Shown in pieces: positions 31,839 to 45,100 of a stretch of 64,000 bases of DNA; position 1 is the first letter of the stretch, and every line of letters begins with the position of its first letter. Under the pieces are notes generated by a model. That model saw only the letters and a program-made list of their open reading frames with translations. It did not search any database and was not told the origin of the DNA. The translations under genes and the position numbers were made by a program. The DNA is from Dictyostelium firmibasis (taxonomy: Eukaryota; Evosea; Eumycetozoa; Dictyosteliales; Dictyosteliaceae): the NCBI GenBank assembly GCA_036169595.1, contig CM069767.1, positions 4,350,001 to 4,414,000 of the forward strand, given 5' to 3'.

Positions 31839-32221
31839 GTATATTGTTTTTTTTTATTAAAAAGATTTTTAAAAAAAATTTTGATTTTTTAAATTAGTTA
31901 ATATTAATCAATATATTAAATTTCTATTAGCCATGCAGAGTTATAGCTCCAGTATTTTCCAATTTGTCAAATGAGTATCCAAACATTACTTTTATTCATG
32001 TTAATATTGATCAATAACTTAATTCACATTCATTAACAAAAAAAATTCAAGGCGTTCCAACTTTCCAAATGTACGTTAATTCAACTTTAGTAAAAGAGTT
32101 TTGTAAGTTTTTATTAATATAAGAAAAAATTAAATAATAAAAGAATAAATTTTAATTTAAATCATTTGTTATCCGGAGCAAATCAAAACAGTTTAAAAAT
32201 ATGCTTGAAGAACAAAAATAA
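31839..32221 (+). pseudogene. Thioredoxin relic D
   Basis: It keeps the second micro-exon context (AAAAAGGTGTAAGTATATTG), exon 4 from about 31931 (CCATGCAGAGTTATAGCTCC, PCRVIAPVF) and a decayed exon 5 to about 32221. Exon 1, the start codon and the first micro-exon are missing. An in-frame stop and a small frame disruption occur near 32010, and the last intron's 3' AG is changed. It follows F-box-like copy 4. Confidence 0.88.
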
Positions 32222-32636
32222 TTATTTACGTTGTTTCATAATAACTATAATATTCACCTAAATTCACTATTATTTTATAATTAAATTAAAGATAAACAGT
32301 ATTTATCTACTGTAAATCTTTATTGCGCAAATGTTTAAATTAAAAAAAAAAATCAGAAATTAAAAATTATCAACTTGAATTCTACTATCTCCAATCGATG
32401 TTGAGTTAGGGTTTGGCTGATACACCACTACACTATTATAATATTAATAGCAGCTATATTAAATAATAATATTTTAAAAAAATTTTTTTTTCAGACACAC
32501 GTTCCAAATTTAATAAAAATAAAAAAATTGATTAAAAAAAAATCTTGATTTTTTTTATTTTCTTTTTAATTTTTTTTTTTTTTAAAATTTTTTTTTTTTT
32601 TTTTTCAATTTTTTTAATATTTTTTTTTAAATTTTA
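32222..32636. other. Intergenic between thioredoxin relic and chlA 3' end
   Basis: Contains an imperfect hairpin at about 32288-32322 (AAAGATAAACAGTA with TACTGTAAATCTTT) and a less biased stretch around 32385-32450. Otherwise A/T tracts. No gene seen. Confidence 0.5.
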
Positions 32637-34448
32637 TTAATATTTCCAATCAATAGTATTTTGGTTATATTTATATGATTTAAAATCTTGTTGAATTTTA
32701 TGATAATAATCATTATTTGGAGTACCAATCATATTAAAAGAATGTAGTTTCGAGAGGAAATAGAATTTTGAGAATCTATAGGTAGTATATGATAAGGATT
32801 TAAAGAAAGAAGAGTTCCAAAGTGCTTTAACGCCATAGACACGATAGTAGAGTTTACAAATGATTAAAGAGAGATAGAAATTTGACCAAGATAAACATTT
32901 TGGTAAATTTAATCTCTTATGGGCATATTTTGTCAAAGAGAGAGAATGATCGTAGTCCCAAGAGGATGTTGGACTCCAATCACCAAATAATTGACCACCT
33001 CTATGATTATCCATGAATCCAATGTTTATAGAGTTTTCATTGGCGTAATCCAAAGTTCCCAATAGTTCATTACGCAATGCCAAACCATTTTCATGATCGG
33101 CTGTAAAATGATCGGAAAACACAGGGCATAGATGATATTTACCAATATAAGCAGGTAACAAAATCGAGAAATAAGTGGCAGATTCAAAGTAGATTCTCCA
33201 ACTCATAATTGATGCATTACCCAAATGATTAGAATGATCTTTAATTAAATGATTATTAATTTGAGTAACACATCTAATTAATTTATCGAATGCTTCAACA
33301 CGTCTTAAATAGTCGGTGGTTTTGGAATTGGCAAGTTTGAATTTTAGCATTTCAGTCATACATTCAATTTCCATCGCTATCATTACCATACCTGTAGAAT
33401 AGAATGGATCGAAAATGGCAGCTGCGTCGCCAATTACACACCAATTGTTTTTTGAGAAAAAGGTTTTACTGGTATGAGCTAGTTTTGGCCAACGATGAAA
33501 ATCTACTATATCACCACTTTTGATTAGGTTGTAAAGAATTTTTTGATTTTTCTCCAAAAAAGACATAAATTTCTCCAAGGAGTTTAATTGTGATGGTTGA
33601 ATTTTATCACGATGATATGATACACCAATACTAAAATCACGAGAACCTCTCTCTAATGGAATCATCCAAATCCAATATCCAGGACCAAAGAAATGATTGG
33701 TATCGTACACCCATGAGCATGTTGCATCTTGACTATGAAAATCAAATAAACTTGGATCAGTATTTTTCACTCTAACCCATGTGCTTGCATTGTCTAAACC
33801 AAATAGATATTTTGGATCCTTTAGAATATTATCGGTACGAGATCCAACAGTGAAATTTCTACCACTTGCATCGACGATATAGTCGGTAGTTAATGTAATT
33901 CTTTCGATTGGTTGTTGTAGCTTAAAATCTTTACCAGACTCTACTTCACTTAGAAGCTCCACATCGATTGATTTCATATCGGAGCAGTCTAGATTATCAA
34001 CATTTCTCACTCTACCATGATAATAGCATGCACCTTGTTTAATAACCATCTTTAAAAGATCTCTTTCAATTTTACAACGATTCAATTGGAACGCTTGAAT
34101 GTCTGGATTCTTTACTGCCCAAGTACTATAGTAATCTTCGATGGTTTCAGTCTTTGATGCATCTCTTGGCCAATGAAATTGTAATGAGAATTTTGGTGGA
34201 TGATTCTCTATTAAATAATTTTGCAACTCTAATTCTTTGGCAAAAAACATTGCACTCACTTCAACTGTTGATTCTCCAACTTTGTAATCTTCATCTAAAT
34301 TATCTCTTCTTTCTGATCTTGGTTCAATCACGGCAATTCTACCAGATAATTCTGGCATTTTTAATAATAAATGTCTAGTTGCTGATAATCCTGCTATACC
34401 ACCCCCAATAACAACAATATCAAAATGATTTATAATATTTGTATCCAT
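32637..34448 (-). CDS. chlA: Flavin-dependent halogenase ChlA (DIF-1 biosynthesis)
   Basis: Single exon, 603 aa. It chlorinates the polyketide phloroglucinol intermediate on the way to the stalk-inducing morphogen DIF-1, using reduced FAD, O2 and chloride. Seen here: the FAD-binding GGGIAG at residues 15-20, the family GEST motif at 58-61, VDASGR at 192-197, the halogenase signature W-x-W-x-I-P (WIWMIP, 259-264) and the second flavin motif GDAAAIFDPFYSTGM at 340-354. There is no signal peptide. It is divergent from stlB across 2.9 kb, which matches the known chlA-stlB arrangement. Its immediate upstream sequence carries a repeat shared with 21.3 kb and a G/C-rich hairpin that may take part in developmental control. 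Confidence 0.95.
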   Translation of the reverse strand: MDTNIINHFDIVVIGGGIAGLSATRHLLLKMPELSGRIAVIEPRSERRDNLDEDYKVGESTVEVSAMFFAKELELQNYLIENHPPKFSLQFHWPRDASKTETIEDYYSTWAVKNPDIQAFQLNRCKIERDLLKMVIKQGACYYHGRVRNVDNLDCSDMKSIDVELLSEVESGKDFKLQQPIERITLTTDYIVDASGRNFTVGSRTDNILKDPKYLFGLDNASTWVRVKNTDPSLFDFHSQDATCSWVYDTNHFFGPGYWIWMIPLERGSRDFSIGVSYHRDKIQPSQLNSLEKFMSFLEKNQKILYNLIKSGDIVDFHRWPKLAHTSKTFFSKNNWCVIGDAAAIFDPFYSTGMVMIAMEIECMTEMLKFKLANSKTTDYLRRVEAFDKLIRCVTQINNHLIKDHSNHLGNASIMSWRIYFESATYFSILLPAYIGKYHLCPVFSDHFTADHENGLALRNELLGTLDYANENSINIGFMDNHRGGQLFGDWSPTSSWDYDHSLSLTKYAHKRLNLPKCLSWSNFYLSLIICKLYYRVYGVKALWNSSFFKSLSYTTYRFSKFYFLSKLHSFNMIGTPNNDYYHKIQQDFKSYKYNQNTIDWKY

Positions 34449-34496
34449 TTTAATTTTAGTAAAAAAAAAAAAAACTTTTATTTGATTTTATTTTAT

Positions 34497-34540
<44 letters not shown>

Positions 34541-34665
34541 TTTTTTTTATAATAGTAATATTAAAACAAATAGAAATACAATTATATGAAATAATAGCAA
34601 TAATAGTAAATAAATAAAATAAATGAATTTGGTATTTTAAAAAATTATATAAAAAATTTTTTCTT
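34541..34665 (+). repeat. Repeat upstream of chlA shared with 21.3 kb
   Basis: Nearly identical to 21305-21425, differing by a few bases and a 4-bp AAAT insertion. It lies within the likely chlA promoter. Confidence 0.85.
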
Positions 34666-34793
34666 TGAATTTATATTAAAAAAAAAAGTAAAAAAAATTA
34701 AAATTAAAAAAATAAAAAATTAAAATAAAAATATGTTAGTACCTTTTTTTTTTTTTTTCATATTTAAATTGTGTTATTTGGTGATGATTTTAT

Positions 34794-34852
34794 GGGGGTG
34801 TTGTTATTTGTGGAAAAAATTGAAATAAAATTATAAAAATAACAACACCCCC
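34794..34852. promoter_or_regulatory. G/C-rich hairpin between chlA and stlB
   Basis: Arms GGGGGTGTTGTTATTT (34794-34809) and its exact reverse complement (34837-34852) flank a 27 bp A-rich loop, so each strand presents a G/T-rich box. The right side extends into CCACCATC. The boxes resemble GBF-type sites and the core before the thioredoxin genes. Located about 350 bp upstream of chlA. Confidence 0.5.
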
Positions 34853-34864
34853 CCACCATCAATG

Positions 34865-36027
34865 ACAATTATTTTATTATATTTTATAATTTTTTTTTTT
34901 TTTTTTATTTTTTTTTTATTTTTTATTTTTTTATATTAAATCACATTGATAAAAATATCATGAATTACCTTTTGGAAAATTAAAAAAACTAGGAATTAGT
35001 TTTTTTTTTACACAATTTTTTTTTTTTTTAACAGTTTTTATTACTTTTTATAATTTGCACCGAAATAAAATTAATTAGTTTTATACTATTTTTGGGTACA
35101 ATTACATTGTAATGTTGTATTAAATAGCAATAACTACTAAACCACTATTAATTTGTATGATATAAAATAAAAAAACCCACAATCTGTTAATTAAAAATAT
35201 AAATTTTCTATTTTTTTTAATAAAATTATTTGGCTTGTTAAACATTGTTTTTTAATCGAATTATTACTTTTTTAAGCATAATGTAACTATTGTTAAATAA
35301 AAAAAAAATAAAAAAAATAAAAAAAATAAAAAAAAATAATTTTTTTTTTTTTTTTTTTCGCTTGAAGTTTTATTGAGTAATAAATTTATTTTTTACCACT
35401 TTTGGACTTTTTTTACACTAGATAGTAATTCATTGACTTTATACTTAATTTAATCATATTATTTAATAAAGTAAAGGAAATGTAAGCTTGATTTTTTCTT
35501 TTTTTATTTTATATTTTTTTTTTTTAATTTGAAAATACAATTATAATAATAATATTATACATTTACCGAAATCAAAATAAAAATATACACCAATTTTTTT
35601 ATAAATTTATATAGACCTTTTAAAAAACAAATGAGGTTTAAATTGAAATTTTCTCATTAGTACAAAAATGAAAACAAATTCAGACTAATGATATCATCTT
35701 TCAATGAAAATATACAAGTAATTAAATATTAAAATTTTTTTTCCCACCAAAATGAATATTTTTATCAATTGCAAGTTAGATAAAACAAAGTAATCTAGGT
35801 TTTTTGCATCTTTTATTAAAATTTGTAAAAAAATGTCTTTTCATATAATAGGTTTGAACTTTCAATTAATAAAAATAGTTTTAAAATAATTAATTAATTT
35901 AATATCCGATTAATTTTTTTCCAAAAAAAATATATATAAAAAATAAAAAAACCAATAAAAAAGGGAAGGGTATAAAAAACATATAAATATAATATTTTAT
36001 AATAATATTGTATAGTTAGTATGAATC

Positions 36028-36070
<43 letters not shown>

Positions 36071-36246
36071 TTATTATAGGTTATAGTTAATATTGTTAAA
36101 AACCAGAAATAAAAATCATTAATAATTTTATTTCAATTGGATAATCTAATACATTTTATCATTTCAAAGCCTCCCTATAAATGAAATACCATTCTTAAAA
36201 TAATTATTTATGTATCGACTTCAATTATTTTATTTTATTTTATTTT

Positions 36247-36283
<37 letters not shown>

Positions 36284-36520
36284 TATAAAAACAATGAATC
36301 ATTAAAAAAATTAATCAATTAAATTACCTATTATTTTTACAATTTTTATTTAATATAAATTATTTTTTTTTTAAAAAAAATTGAAAATCACACTATAATA
36401 AAAAAATTTATATATTCTATTTATTATATGTAAGTAAAATACAAACTTTATTTTATTTTTTTTTTTTTTTTTTTTTTTTTTTTCATCTCAAATTAAAAAA
36501 TGCACGTTTCATCAACAACT
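34865..36520. other. chlA-stlB intergenic region, A/T-rich body
   Basis: Long A/T tracts with moderately complex stretches (35040-35290, 35560-35860). No ORF or RNA gene supported. It must contain most of the divergent promoters. Confidence 0.5.
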
Positions 36521-36523
36521 TTA

Positions 36524-36539
36524 CACCCCCCTTCCACCA
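36524..36539 (-). promoter_or_regulatory. C-rich box 1 upstream of stlB
   Basis: CACCCCCCTTCCACCA (minus strand TGGTGGAAGGGGGGTG), two adjacent G/T-rich half-sites in otherwise A/T DNA, about 820 bp before the stlB start. GBF-like by eye. Confidence 0.4.
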
Positions 36540-36603
36540 AAATTCTTTAATGACCACACAAATATTTTAAATTTTTTTTTTGTTAAATACAATAATGCAA
36601 ATG

Positions 36604-36618
36604 CACCCCCCAAACACA
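36604..36618 (-). promoter_or_regulatory. C-rich box 2 upstream of stlB
   Basis: CACCCCCCAAACACA; minus strand TGTGTTTGGGGGGTG. About 740 bp before the stlB start and 65 bp after box 1. Confidence 0.4.
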
Positions 36619-37260
36619 CTCTGTCTTTTAATGCAATGGAAAAGAATTGATTAATATAGTCAAATGGCTCATATTAATTTTTTTATAAAATATTAATTTA
36701 AAAACTATCTAATAGGTTGATATGCAATAATATTTTTTTTTTATATTTCAAAGTATCTTATATTTAAGATTTGGATTTTTTTTTTTTTTAATTTTTTTTT
36801 TTTTCAATACTGATTTTTGGTTTTTTTTTTTTTTCATAAACATATATTTCTGTTTTTTTCAAATATACACTTTTTTTTTTTTTTTTTTTTTTTTCCTATT
36901 TAAAAAAAAAAAAATTAAAAAAAAAAAAAGAAAAAAAATTTGTGTGGTTATTTTTAAGTGTTATATTAAATTGTAATACAAAAACATTAAATTCATTGAT
37001 TCAAAAACAGATCTAACATAATTTTTCTTTTTATATTTTTCTTTTTTTTTCTTTTTTTTTTATTTATTTTATAATATTTTTTTTTTTTTACTTTAAAATT
37101 TATTTTCATTATTATAATTATTCATATAGTTAACTTTTTTTTTCTTTTTTTTTTTTTTATATTCTTTTTATTATTAAAAATAATAATAAAAATAATAGTG
37201 ATAAAATTATAAATATAGTTGAAAAAAAAATAAAAATAGAAAAAAAAAAAAAAATTACTT

Positions 37261-37273
37261 CCCCCACCCCACC
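37261..37273 (-). promoter_or_regulatory. C-rich box 3, close to stlB start
   Basis: CCCCCACCCCACC (minus strand GGTGGGGTGGGGG), 76 bp before the stlB ATG; probably in the leader or core promoter. Confidence 0.4.
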
Positions 37274-37348
37274 TAAAAAAAGTATTAAAATAAAAATAAA
37301 AATTAATTTATTATAATAAAAAAAAAAAAAAAAAAAATTATTTATAAT

Positions 37349-40300
37349 ATGAACGATAACATCAACCGTCAAAGTAGCAATAGCAATATTACATATAATA
37401 ATAATAACAGTAATAGTAATAATAGTTATAATAATAGTAATAATAATAATATTAATAATAATAATAATAATAATAAAAAGGAACCTATTGCCATTATCGG
37501 AATTGGATGTAGATTCCCTGGAAACGTTTCAAATTATTCCGATTTTGTTAAAATTATAAAGAATGGAAGTGATTGTTTAACAAAAACTCCAAATGATAGA
37601 TGGAATACAGACATAATATCTAGAAAACAATTTAAATTGAATAATAGAATTGGTGGTTATATAGATAATATTGATCAATTTGATAATCAATTCTTTGGTA
37701 TCTCTCCAAAAGAAGCTCAACATATTGACCCACAACAAAGATTATTGTTACATGTAATGTATATTTTTTTTAATTTTAATTTTAATTTTAGAAATACTAA
37801 CTTCAATTTGAAATTTTGAAATTTTTTTGAAAATCAAAACACCAACACTCCATTTTTTTTTTTTATTTTTTTTTTATTTTTTTTTTTTTTCATTTTTTTT
37901 TATTATTTATAAAATAGCTTGCCATTGAAACATTAGAAGATGGTAAAATTAGTTTAGATGAAATTAAAGGAAAGAATATTGGAGTGTTTATTGGATCATC
38001 AAGTAGTGATTATTTGAGGGGATTTGATAGTAGTGAAATCAATCAATTCACAACACCCGGTACCAATTCATCATTTCTTAGTAATAGAATCTCCTATTTC
38101 TTGGATGTTAATGGACCAAGTATGACAGTGAATACAGCATGTTCAGCATCAATGGTTGCTATTCATTTAGGTTTACAATCATTATGGAATGGTGAATCAT
38201 CAATGGTAATGGTTGGTGGTGTTAATATAATAAGTTCACCATTACAATCATTAGATTTCGGTAAAGCTGGTTTACTTAATCAAGCTGAAGATGGTAGATG
38301 TTATTCATTCGATCCACGTGCATCTGGTTATGTTCGTTCAGAAGGTGGTGGTCTACTATTACTAAAACCATTATCTAAAGCTCTTAGAGACAATGATGAA
38401 ATCTATTCATTAATTCTAAATTCTGGTAATAATAGTAATGGTAAAACACCAACTGGTATAACTTCACCAAGAGCAATTTGTCAAGAGAAATTAATTGAAT
38501 CATTAATTAAAGAATTGTTATTAAATAACAGTATTGATGATATTGGTTATTTTGAATGTCATGGGACTGGTACACAAATGGGTGATTTAAATGAAATGAC
38601 AGCAATTGGTAAATCTATTGGTATGTTAAAAAAGAGAGATGATCCATTAATAATTGGTAGTGTTAAAGCTTCAATTGGTCATTTAGAAGGTGCAAGTGGT
38701 ATTTGTGGTGTAATTAAATCGATCATTTGTTTAAGAGAGAAAATTTTACCTCAACAATGTAAATTCTCTGGTTACAATCCAAAAATTCCATTTGAAACTT
38801 TAAATTTAAAAGTTTTAACAAAAACTCAACCTTGGAATAATTCAAAAAGAATTTGTGGTGTAAATTCATTTGGTGTTGGTGGTTCAAATGCAAATTTATT
38901 TTTATCATCTTTTGATAAATCAACATCACCAACATTAACGACATCAGTGTATAATGATAATTTATCAGTATCAAGTTCAGTATCAACTATTAGTGGTATT
39001 AATAATGGATATGGTAGTAGTATTGATATTATTACATTATCAGTTACATCACCAGATAAAGAAGATTTAAAGATTAGAGTAAATGATGTATTGGAATCAA
39101 TTAAAAATATTGATGATAAAAGTACTATTTCACTTAGAGATATTTCAAATTTAACAAATATTAGAACTAGTCATTTTTCAAATAAAGTGGCATTTATTGG
39201 TAATTCAATCGATTCAATTAAATTAAATTTACAATCATTTTTAAATGGTGAAGATAATAATAATAATAAATCAATTATAATACCTTCAAATTCTAATAGT
39301 AGTAGTGGTAGCAATAATAACAACAACAACAATAATAATAATAATAATAATATATGTTTTGTATTTTCAGGACAAGGTCAACAATGGAATAAAATGATAT
39401 TTGATTTATATGAAAATAATGAAACATTTAAGAATGAAATGAATAATTTTAGTAATAAATTTGAATTAATTTCAGGTTGGTCAATAATTGATAATTTATA
39501 TTATAACAATAGTGATCAAGAATTAATTAATGAAACATGGTTAGCACAACCATCAATTGTTGCAATTCAATATTCATTAATTAAATTATTTTCAAAGGAT
39601 ATTGGTATTGATGGTTCAATTATTATGGGACATAGTTTAGGTGAATTAATGGCAGCTTATTATTGTGGTATCATTTATGATCTTAATGATTTATTGAAAT
39701 TATTATTCATAAGGTCAACACTTCAAAATAAAACAAAAGGAAGTGGTAGAATGCATGTTTGTTTATCTTCAAAATCAGAAATTGAAGGATTAATTCAACA
39801 ATTTGGATTCAATGATAGAATTGTAATTTGTGGTAATAATACATCAAAATCATGTACAATCTCTGGTGATAATGATTCAATGAATCAATTCACAAAATTA
39901 TTATCATCACAACAATGTGGTAATATAGTTCATAGAGAAGTTCGTACAAATTCAGCTTTTCATTCTCATAAAATGGACCAAATTAAAGATGAATTTTATT
40001 TATTATTTAATAAATTCTTTAAACAAAAAGAAGAGGAAGTAGTAGTAGGAGTAGGAAAAATTAAAACAAATGAATCAATTAATGGTAAATCATTTTATTC
40101 AACTTGTTATGGTAAATATTTAACACCAATTGAAGCTAAAGAATTATTATCATCACCAGATTATTGGTGGAAAAATATTAGAGAGTCAGTATTATTTAAA
40201 GAATCAATTGAACAAGTTTTACAAAATCATCCTCAAGTTACAGCATTCATTGAAATTACAGCTAATCCAATTTTAAATTATTTTTTAAATCAATTATTAA

Positions 40301-42056
40301 AATCATCATCAAATAAATCATCAACACCATTACTTTTATCAACATTCTCAAAGAATTTAAATTCAATTGATCAATTATTAATATTATCATCAAAATTATA
40401 TGTTAATAATTTATCAACAATTAAATGGAGTTGGTACTATGATAAACAACGACAAGAACAACAATCTGATTTATTAAAATTACCAGGTAGAAGATGGAAA
40501 CTTGAAAAATATTGGATTGAAAATTGTCAAAGACAAATGGATAGAATTAATCCACCAATGTTTATTTCATTAGATAAAAAGTTATTCTCTGTTACACCAT
40601 CATTTGAGGTTAGATTAAATCAAGATAGATTTCAATATTTAAATGATCATCAAATTCAAGGTATTCCATTAGTACCATTTTCATTTTACATTGAATTAGT
40701 TTATGCTTCAATTTTCAATTCAATAACAACCACTAATCATTCAAGATTATTTGAAATTGAAAATTTTACAATAGATGGTGCAATTTTAATTGATCAAAAG
40801 AAATCAACAATAATTGGTATAAATTTCAATTCAGATATTACCAAATTCGAAATTGGTAGTACTTCAACACACGCAAATAATGGTTTAATAGAAAATAAAT
40901 GGAGAATTCATTCAAATGGGACAATTAGATATGGTACAAATTATTTAAAATCAACATTTATTAATAATGGTAACAATAAAGAATCTTATTTTAAATCATT
41001 TAATTCTAGTGAATTTTATAAAGAAATCTCAAAATTCAATTATAATTATAAGAGCTGTTTCCAATGTATTAAAGAATTTAAACAATTTGATAAACAAGGT
41101 ACATTATTTTCTTCAGAGATTCAATTTAAAAAGAATGATAAACAAGTTGAACAATTTTTATCAGGTTCTAGTCAATGGTTACCAAGTGACTTCAGATGTA
41201 TTCATCCATGTCTTTTAGATGCAGTTTTACAATCTGCTATCATACCAGCTACTACAAATAAAAATAATTGTAGTTGGATACCAATTAAAATTGGTAAACT
41301 ATCTGTAAATATTCCTTCAAATTCATTTTTCAATTTTAAAGATCAACTATTATATTGCTTAATTAAACCATCATCATCATCAACTGCTACCACCACCTCT
41401 ACCAACTTTTTAGTTGACATTCAAGTATTTGATAAAAATAATAATAATAGTTTAGTTTGTGAATTAATAAATTTAGAATTTAAAGGTATTAATTCACAAT
41501 CAAGTAATAATAATAATAATAGTTCTATACAATCAAAACATTCTTTAGAAGTTGGTGATATTACTCCATCAAAATTAAAAACTAATGATTATGACTATAA
41601 AGAAGAAGAGGAATTACCATTAGTATCCGAATATGTTTGGTGTAAAGAAGAATTAATTAATCAATCAATTAAATTCACAGAGAATTATCAAACTATTATC
41701 TTTTGTTCAACAAATTTAAATGGAAATGATTTATTGGAGGCTATTATTTCAAGTTCAATAGAGAATGGTCATGATGAGAATAAAATATACATAGTTTCAC
41801 CACCACCAGTTGAATCGGATCAATTTAATAATCGTATTATCATTAACTATACAAACAATGAATCTGACTATGATGCTCTATTCGCAATAATTAATTCAAC
41901 TTCAACGATTGGCGGAAAGAGTGGTCTTTTCATTACACGTTTCATAATTTTACCAAATTTCAATTCTACAACTTTAGTAAGTGGTAACACAACTCCATTA
42001 ACTCATAATAATAACAATATCAATAACTATAGTGGTAGCAATGGTATTGGTAACAA

Positions 42057-42104
<48 letters not shown>

Positions 42105-45100
42105 TATTAATAACAATAATAATATTGAAGATGAAGAAATGATATTGAAATCATTTAATGATTCGAATATATCATTATTCCATTTAGAGAAATCAATAAT
42201 TAAAAATAATATTAAAGGTAGATTATTTTTAATAACAAATGGTGGTCAATCAATTTCAACATCATTAAAATCATCAACATCATATAGTGATCAACCATAT
42301 GTTAATTTATCACAATACCAATTAATTGGTCAAACTAGAGTATTTTCAAATGAATATCCAATTATGGAATGTTCAATGATTGATATTCAAGATTCAACTA
42401 GAATCGATTTAATAACTGATCAGTTGAATTCAACTAAATCTTCAAAATTTGAAATTGTATTTAGAGATAATATTGGATACAGTTATCAACTATTGAAACC
42501 AACACAAGAACAAGAAAAAGATCAAGATCAAGATCAAGAAGAGAAATCTGAAATCAATAAAACAGATTATAATAATAATTATTATAAAGTTGAATTATCA
42601 GATAATGGTATAATTTCTGATTTAAAGATTAAACAATATAGACAAATGAAATGTACTGTTGGTCAAGTATTAGTTAGAGTTGAAATGTGTACTTTAAATT
42701 TCAGAGATATTCTAAAAGCTCTAGGTCGTGACTATGACCCAATTCATTTGAATTCAATGGGTGATGAATTCTCTGGTAAAGTTATTGAAATTGGTGAAGG
42801 TGTTACAAATTTATCTGTTGGTCAATATGTTTTCGGTATAAATATGTCAAAATCAATGGGTAGTTTTGTTTGTTGCAATTCTGATTTAGTATTTCCAATT
42901 CCACATTTAAAAGAAAAACAACAAGAGGAAGAAGAAAGTATTATTGAAACAACAACAACTACAACTACAAATACATCAACAATAACGAAATTATTAAATC
43001 AATATTGTACAATACCAATTGTATTTTTAACAGCATGGTATAGTATTGTAATTCAAGGTAGATTAAAAAAAGGAGAAAGAATTTTAATACATTCAGGATG
43101 TGGTGGTGTTGGTTTAGCAAGTATTCAAATTTCAAAGATGATTGGAGCAGAGATACATGTTACAGTTGGATCAATTGAAAAGAAACAATATTTAATTAAA
43201 GAATTTTCAATTGATGAGAGTAGAATTTATTCATCAAGATCATTACAATTTTATAATGATTTAATGTTAAATACAAATGGTGAAGGTGTAGATATGGTTT
43301 TAAATTCATTATCTGGTGAATATTTAGATAGATCAATCCAATGTTTATCGCAATATGGTAGATTCATTGAAATTGGTAAAAAAGATATCTATTCAAATTC
43401 TCCATTAAAATTAGAACCTTTTAAGAATAACTTATCATTTTTAGCAGTTGATATTGCACAAATGACAGTAAATCGTAGATCTTATTTAAGAGAGTTAATG
43501 GTTGATCAGATTTTACCATGTTTTGAAAAAGGTTTATTGAAACCACTAAGTCAACATTGTTTCAATTCTCCATGTGATCTTGTTAAAGCCATTAGGTTTA
43601 TGTCATCAGGTAATCATATTGGTAAAATTTTAATTAATTGGTCAAACTTAAATCAAAAACAATTCATCAATCATCAATCAGTATATCATTTACCAATTCA
43701 ATCATTTTCAAATCGTTCAACTTATATATTCACTGGTTTCGGTGGTGTGACTCAAACTCTATTAAAATACTATTCAACTGAATCTGATTTAACAAATGTT
43801 ATAATCATTAGTAAAAGTGGTTTAGATGATAGTAGTAATACAGAGAAATTGAAATTTATAGATCAATTAAAAGAGAATGGTATAAATTTAGTAATTGAAA
43901 AATGTGATTTATCTTCAATTTCACAAGTTGATAAATTATTTAATAAGATTTGTAGTAGTTATGATAACGATGGTGGTAATTGTGATCATATTAAAGGTAT
44001 ATTCCATTTAGCATCAAATATTAATGATAAGAGAATTTTAAAACATAATATTCAATCATTCAATCATGTTTTTAATAGTAAAGCTATAAGTGCATGGAAT
44101 TTACATCAAGTTTCATTAAGATATAAATTGGAATTAGATCATTTCCAAACTATTGGTTCTGTTATAACTGTACTTGGTAATATAGGTCAATGTAATTATA
44201 CATGTGCAAATAGATTCGTTGAAGGTTTAACTCATTTACGTGTTGGCATGGGTTTAAGATCAAGTTGTATTCATTTAGCATCAGTACCAGAAGTTGGTAT
44301 GGCTTCAAATGATTGTGTTTTAAATGATTTAAATTCAATGGGTTTCACACCATTCCAATCACTCAATCAAATGAATATTGGTTTCAAAGAATTATTATCA
44401 AAAAATTTAAATTCAGTTGTTGTACTTGGTGAGATTAATGTAGATAGATTCATTGAAGCAACTCCAAATTTTAGAGCAAAGGATAATTTCATTATTACTT
44501 CATTATTTAATCGTGATTCTTTTGTAGTTTTAAATGAAAGTGAAGATTTTAATTTTAATAATAATAGCAATAATATTAGTTATAATAGTATCGATGATTT
44601 AAATGAATTTGATCATCAACAACAACAAAATCATAATGAAGAAACTAATAATAATAATGATGAAGACATTGATGATGGTTGTTCTTCAATTTTATCTGGT
44701 GCATCAAGTTTTGATAATGAATTTTTAACTAAATCAGTTAGAAGTATGGTTTGCGATATTTTAGAATTAAAAGATAAAGATTTGAATAATACAGTATCAT
44801 TTAGTGATTATGGTTTAGATTCATTATTATCTAGTGAATTATCAAATACAATTCAAAAGAATTTCAGTGTTTTAATACCAAGTTTAACATTGGTTGATAA
44901 TGCAACAATTAATTCAACTACCGAATTAATTAAAATTAAATTAAAGGGATCAACTACTTCTTCAACAGTTTCATCTATACCATCACCAATAAAAACTAGA
45001 AAAGTGGTTGCAATTCAAGCAAAACCTCAAATTATAATTTCAAAACCACCACCACCAACACCAACACCATCACAAAAATCAGATGATATTATTGAATCAT

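Noticed and set aside
35174-35182. AACCCACAA, matching the upstream element known for Dictyostelium small RNA genes
   Set aside because: No convincing RNA sequence or structure about 60-70 bp downstream; likely chance in the chlA-stlB gap.
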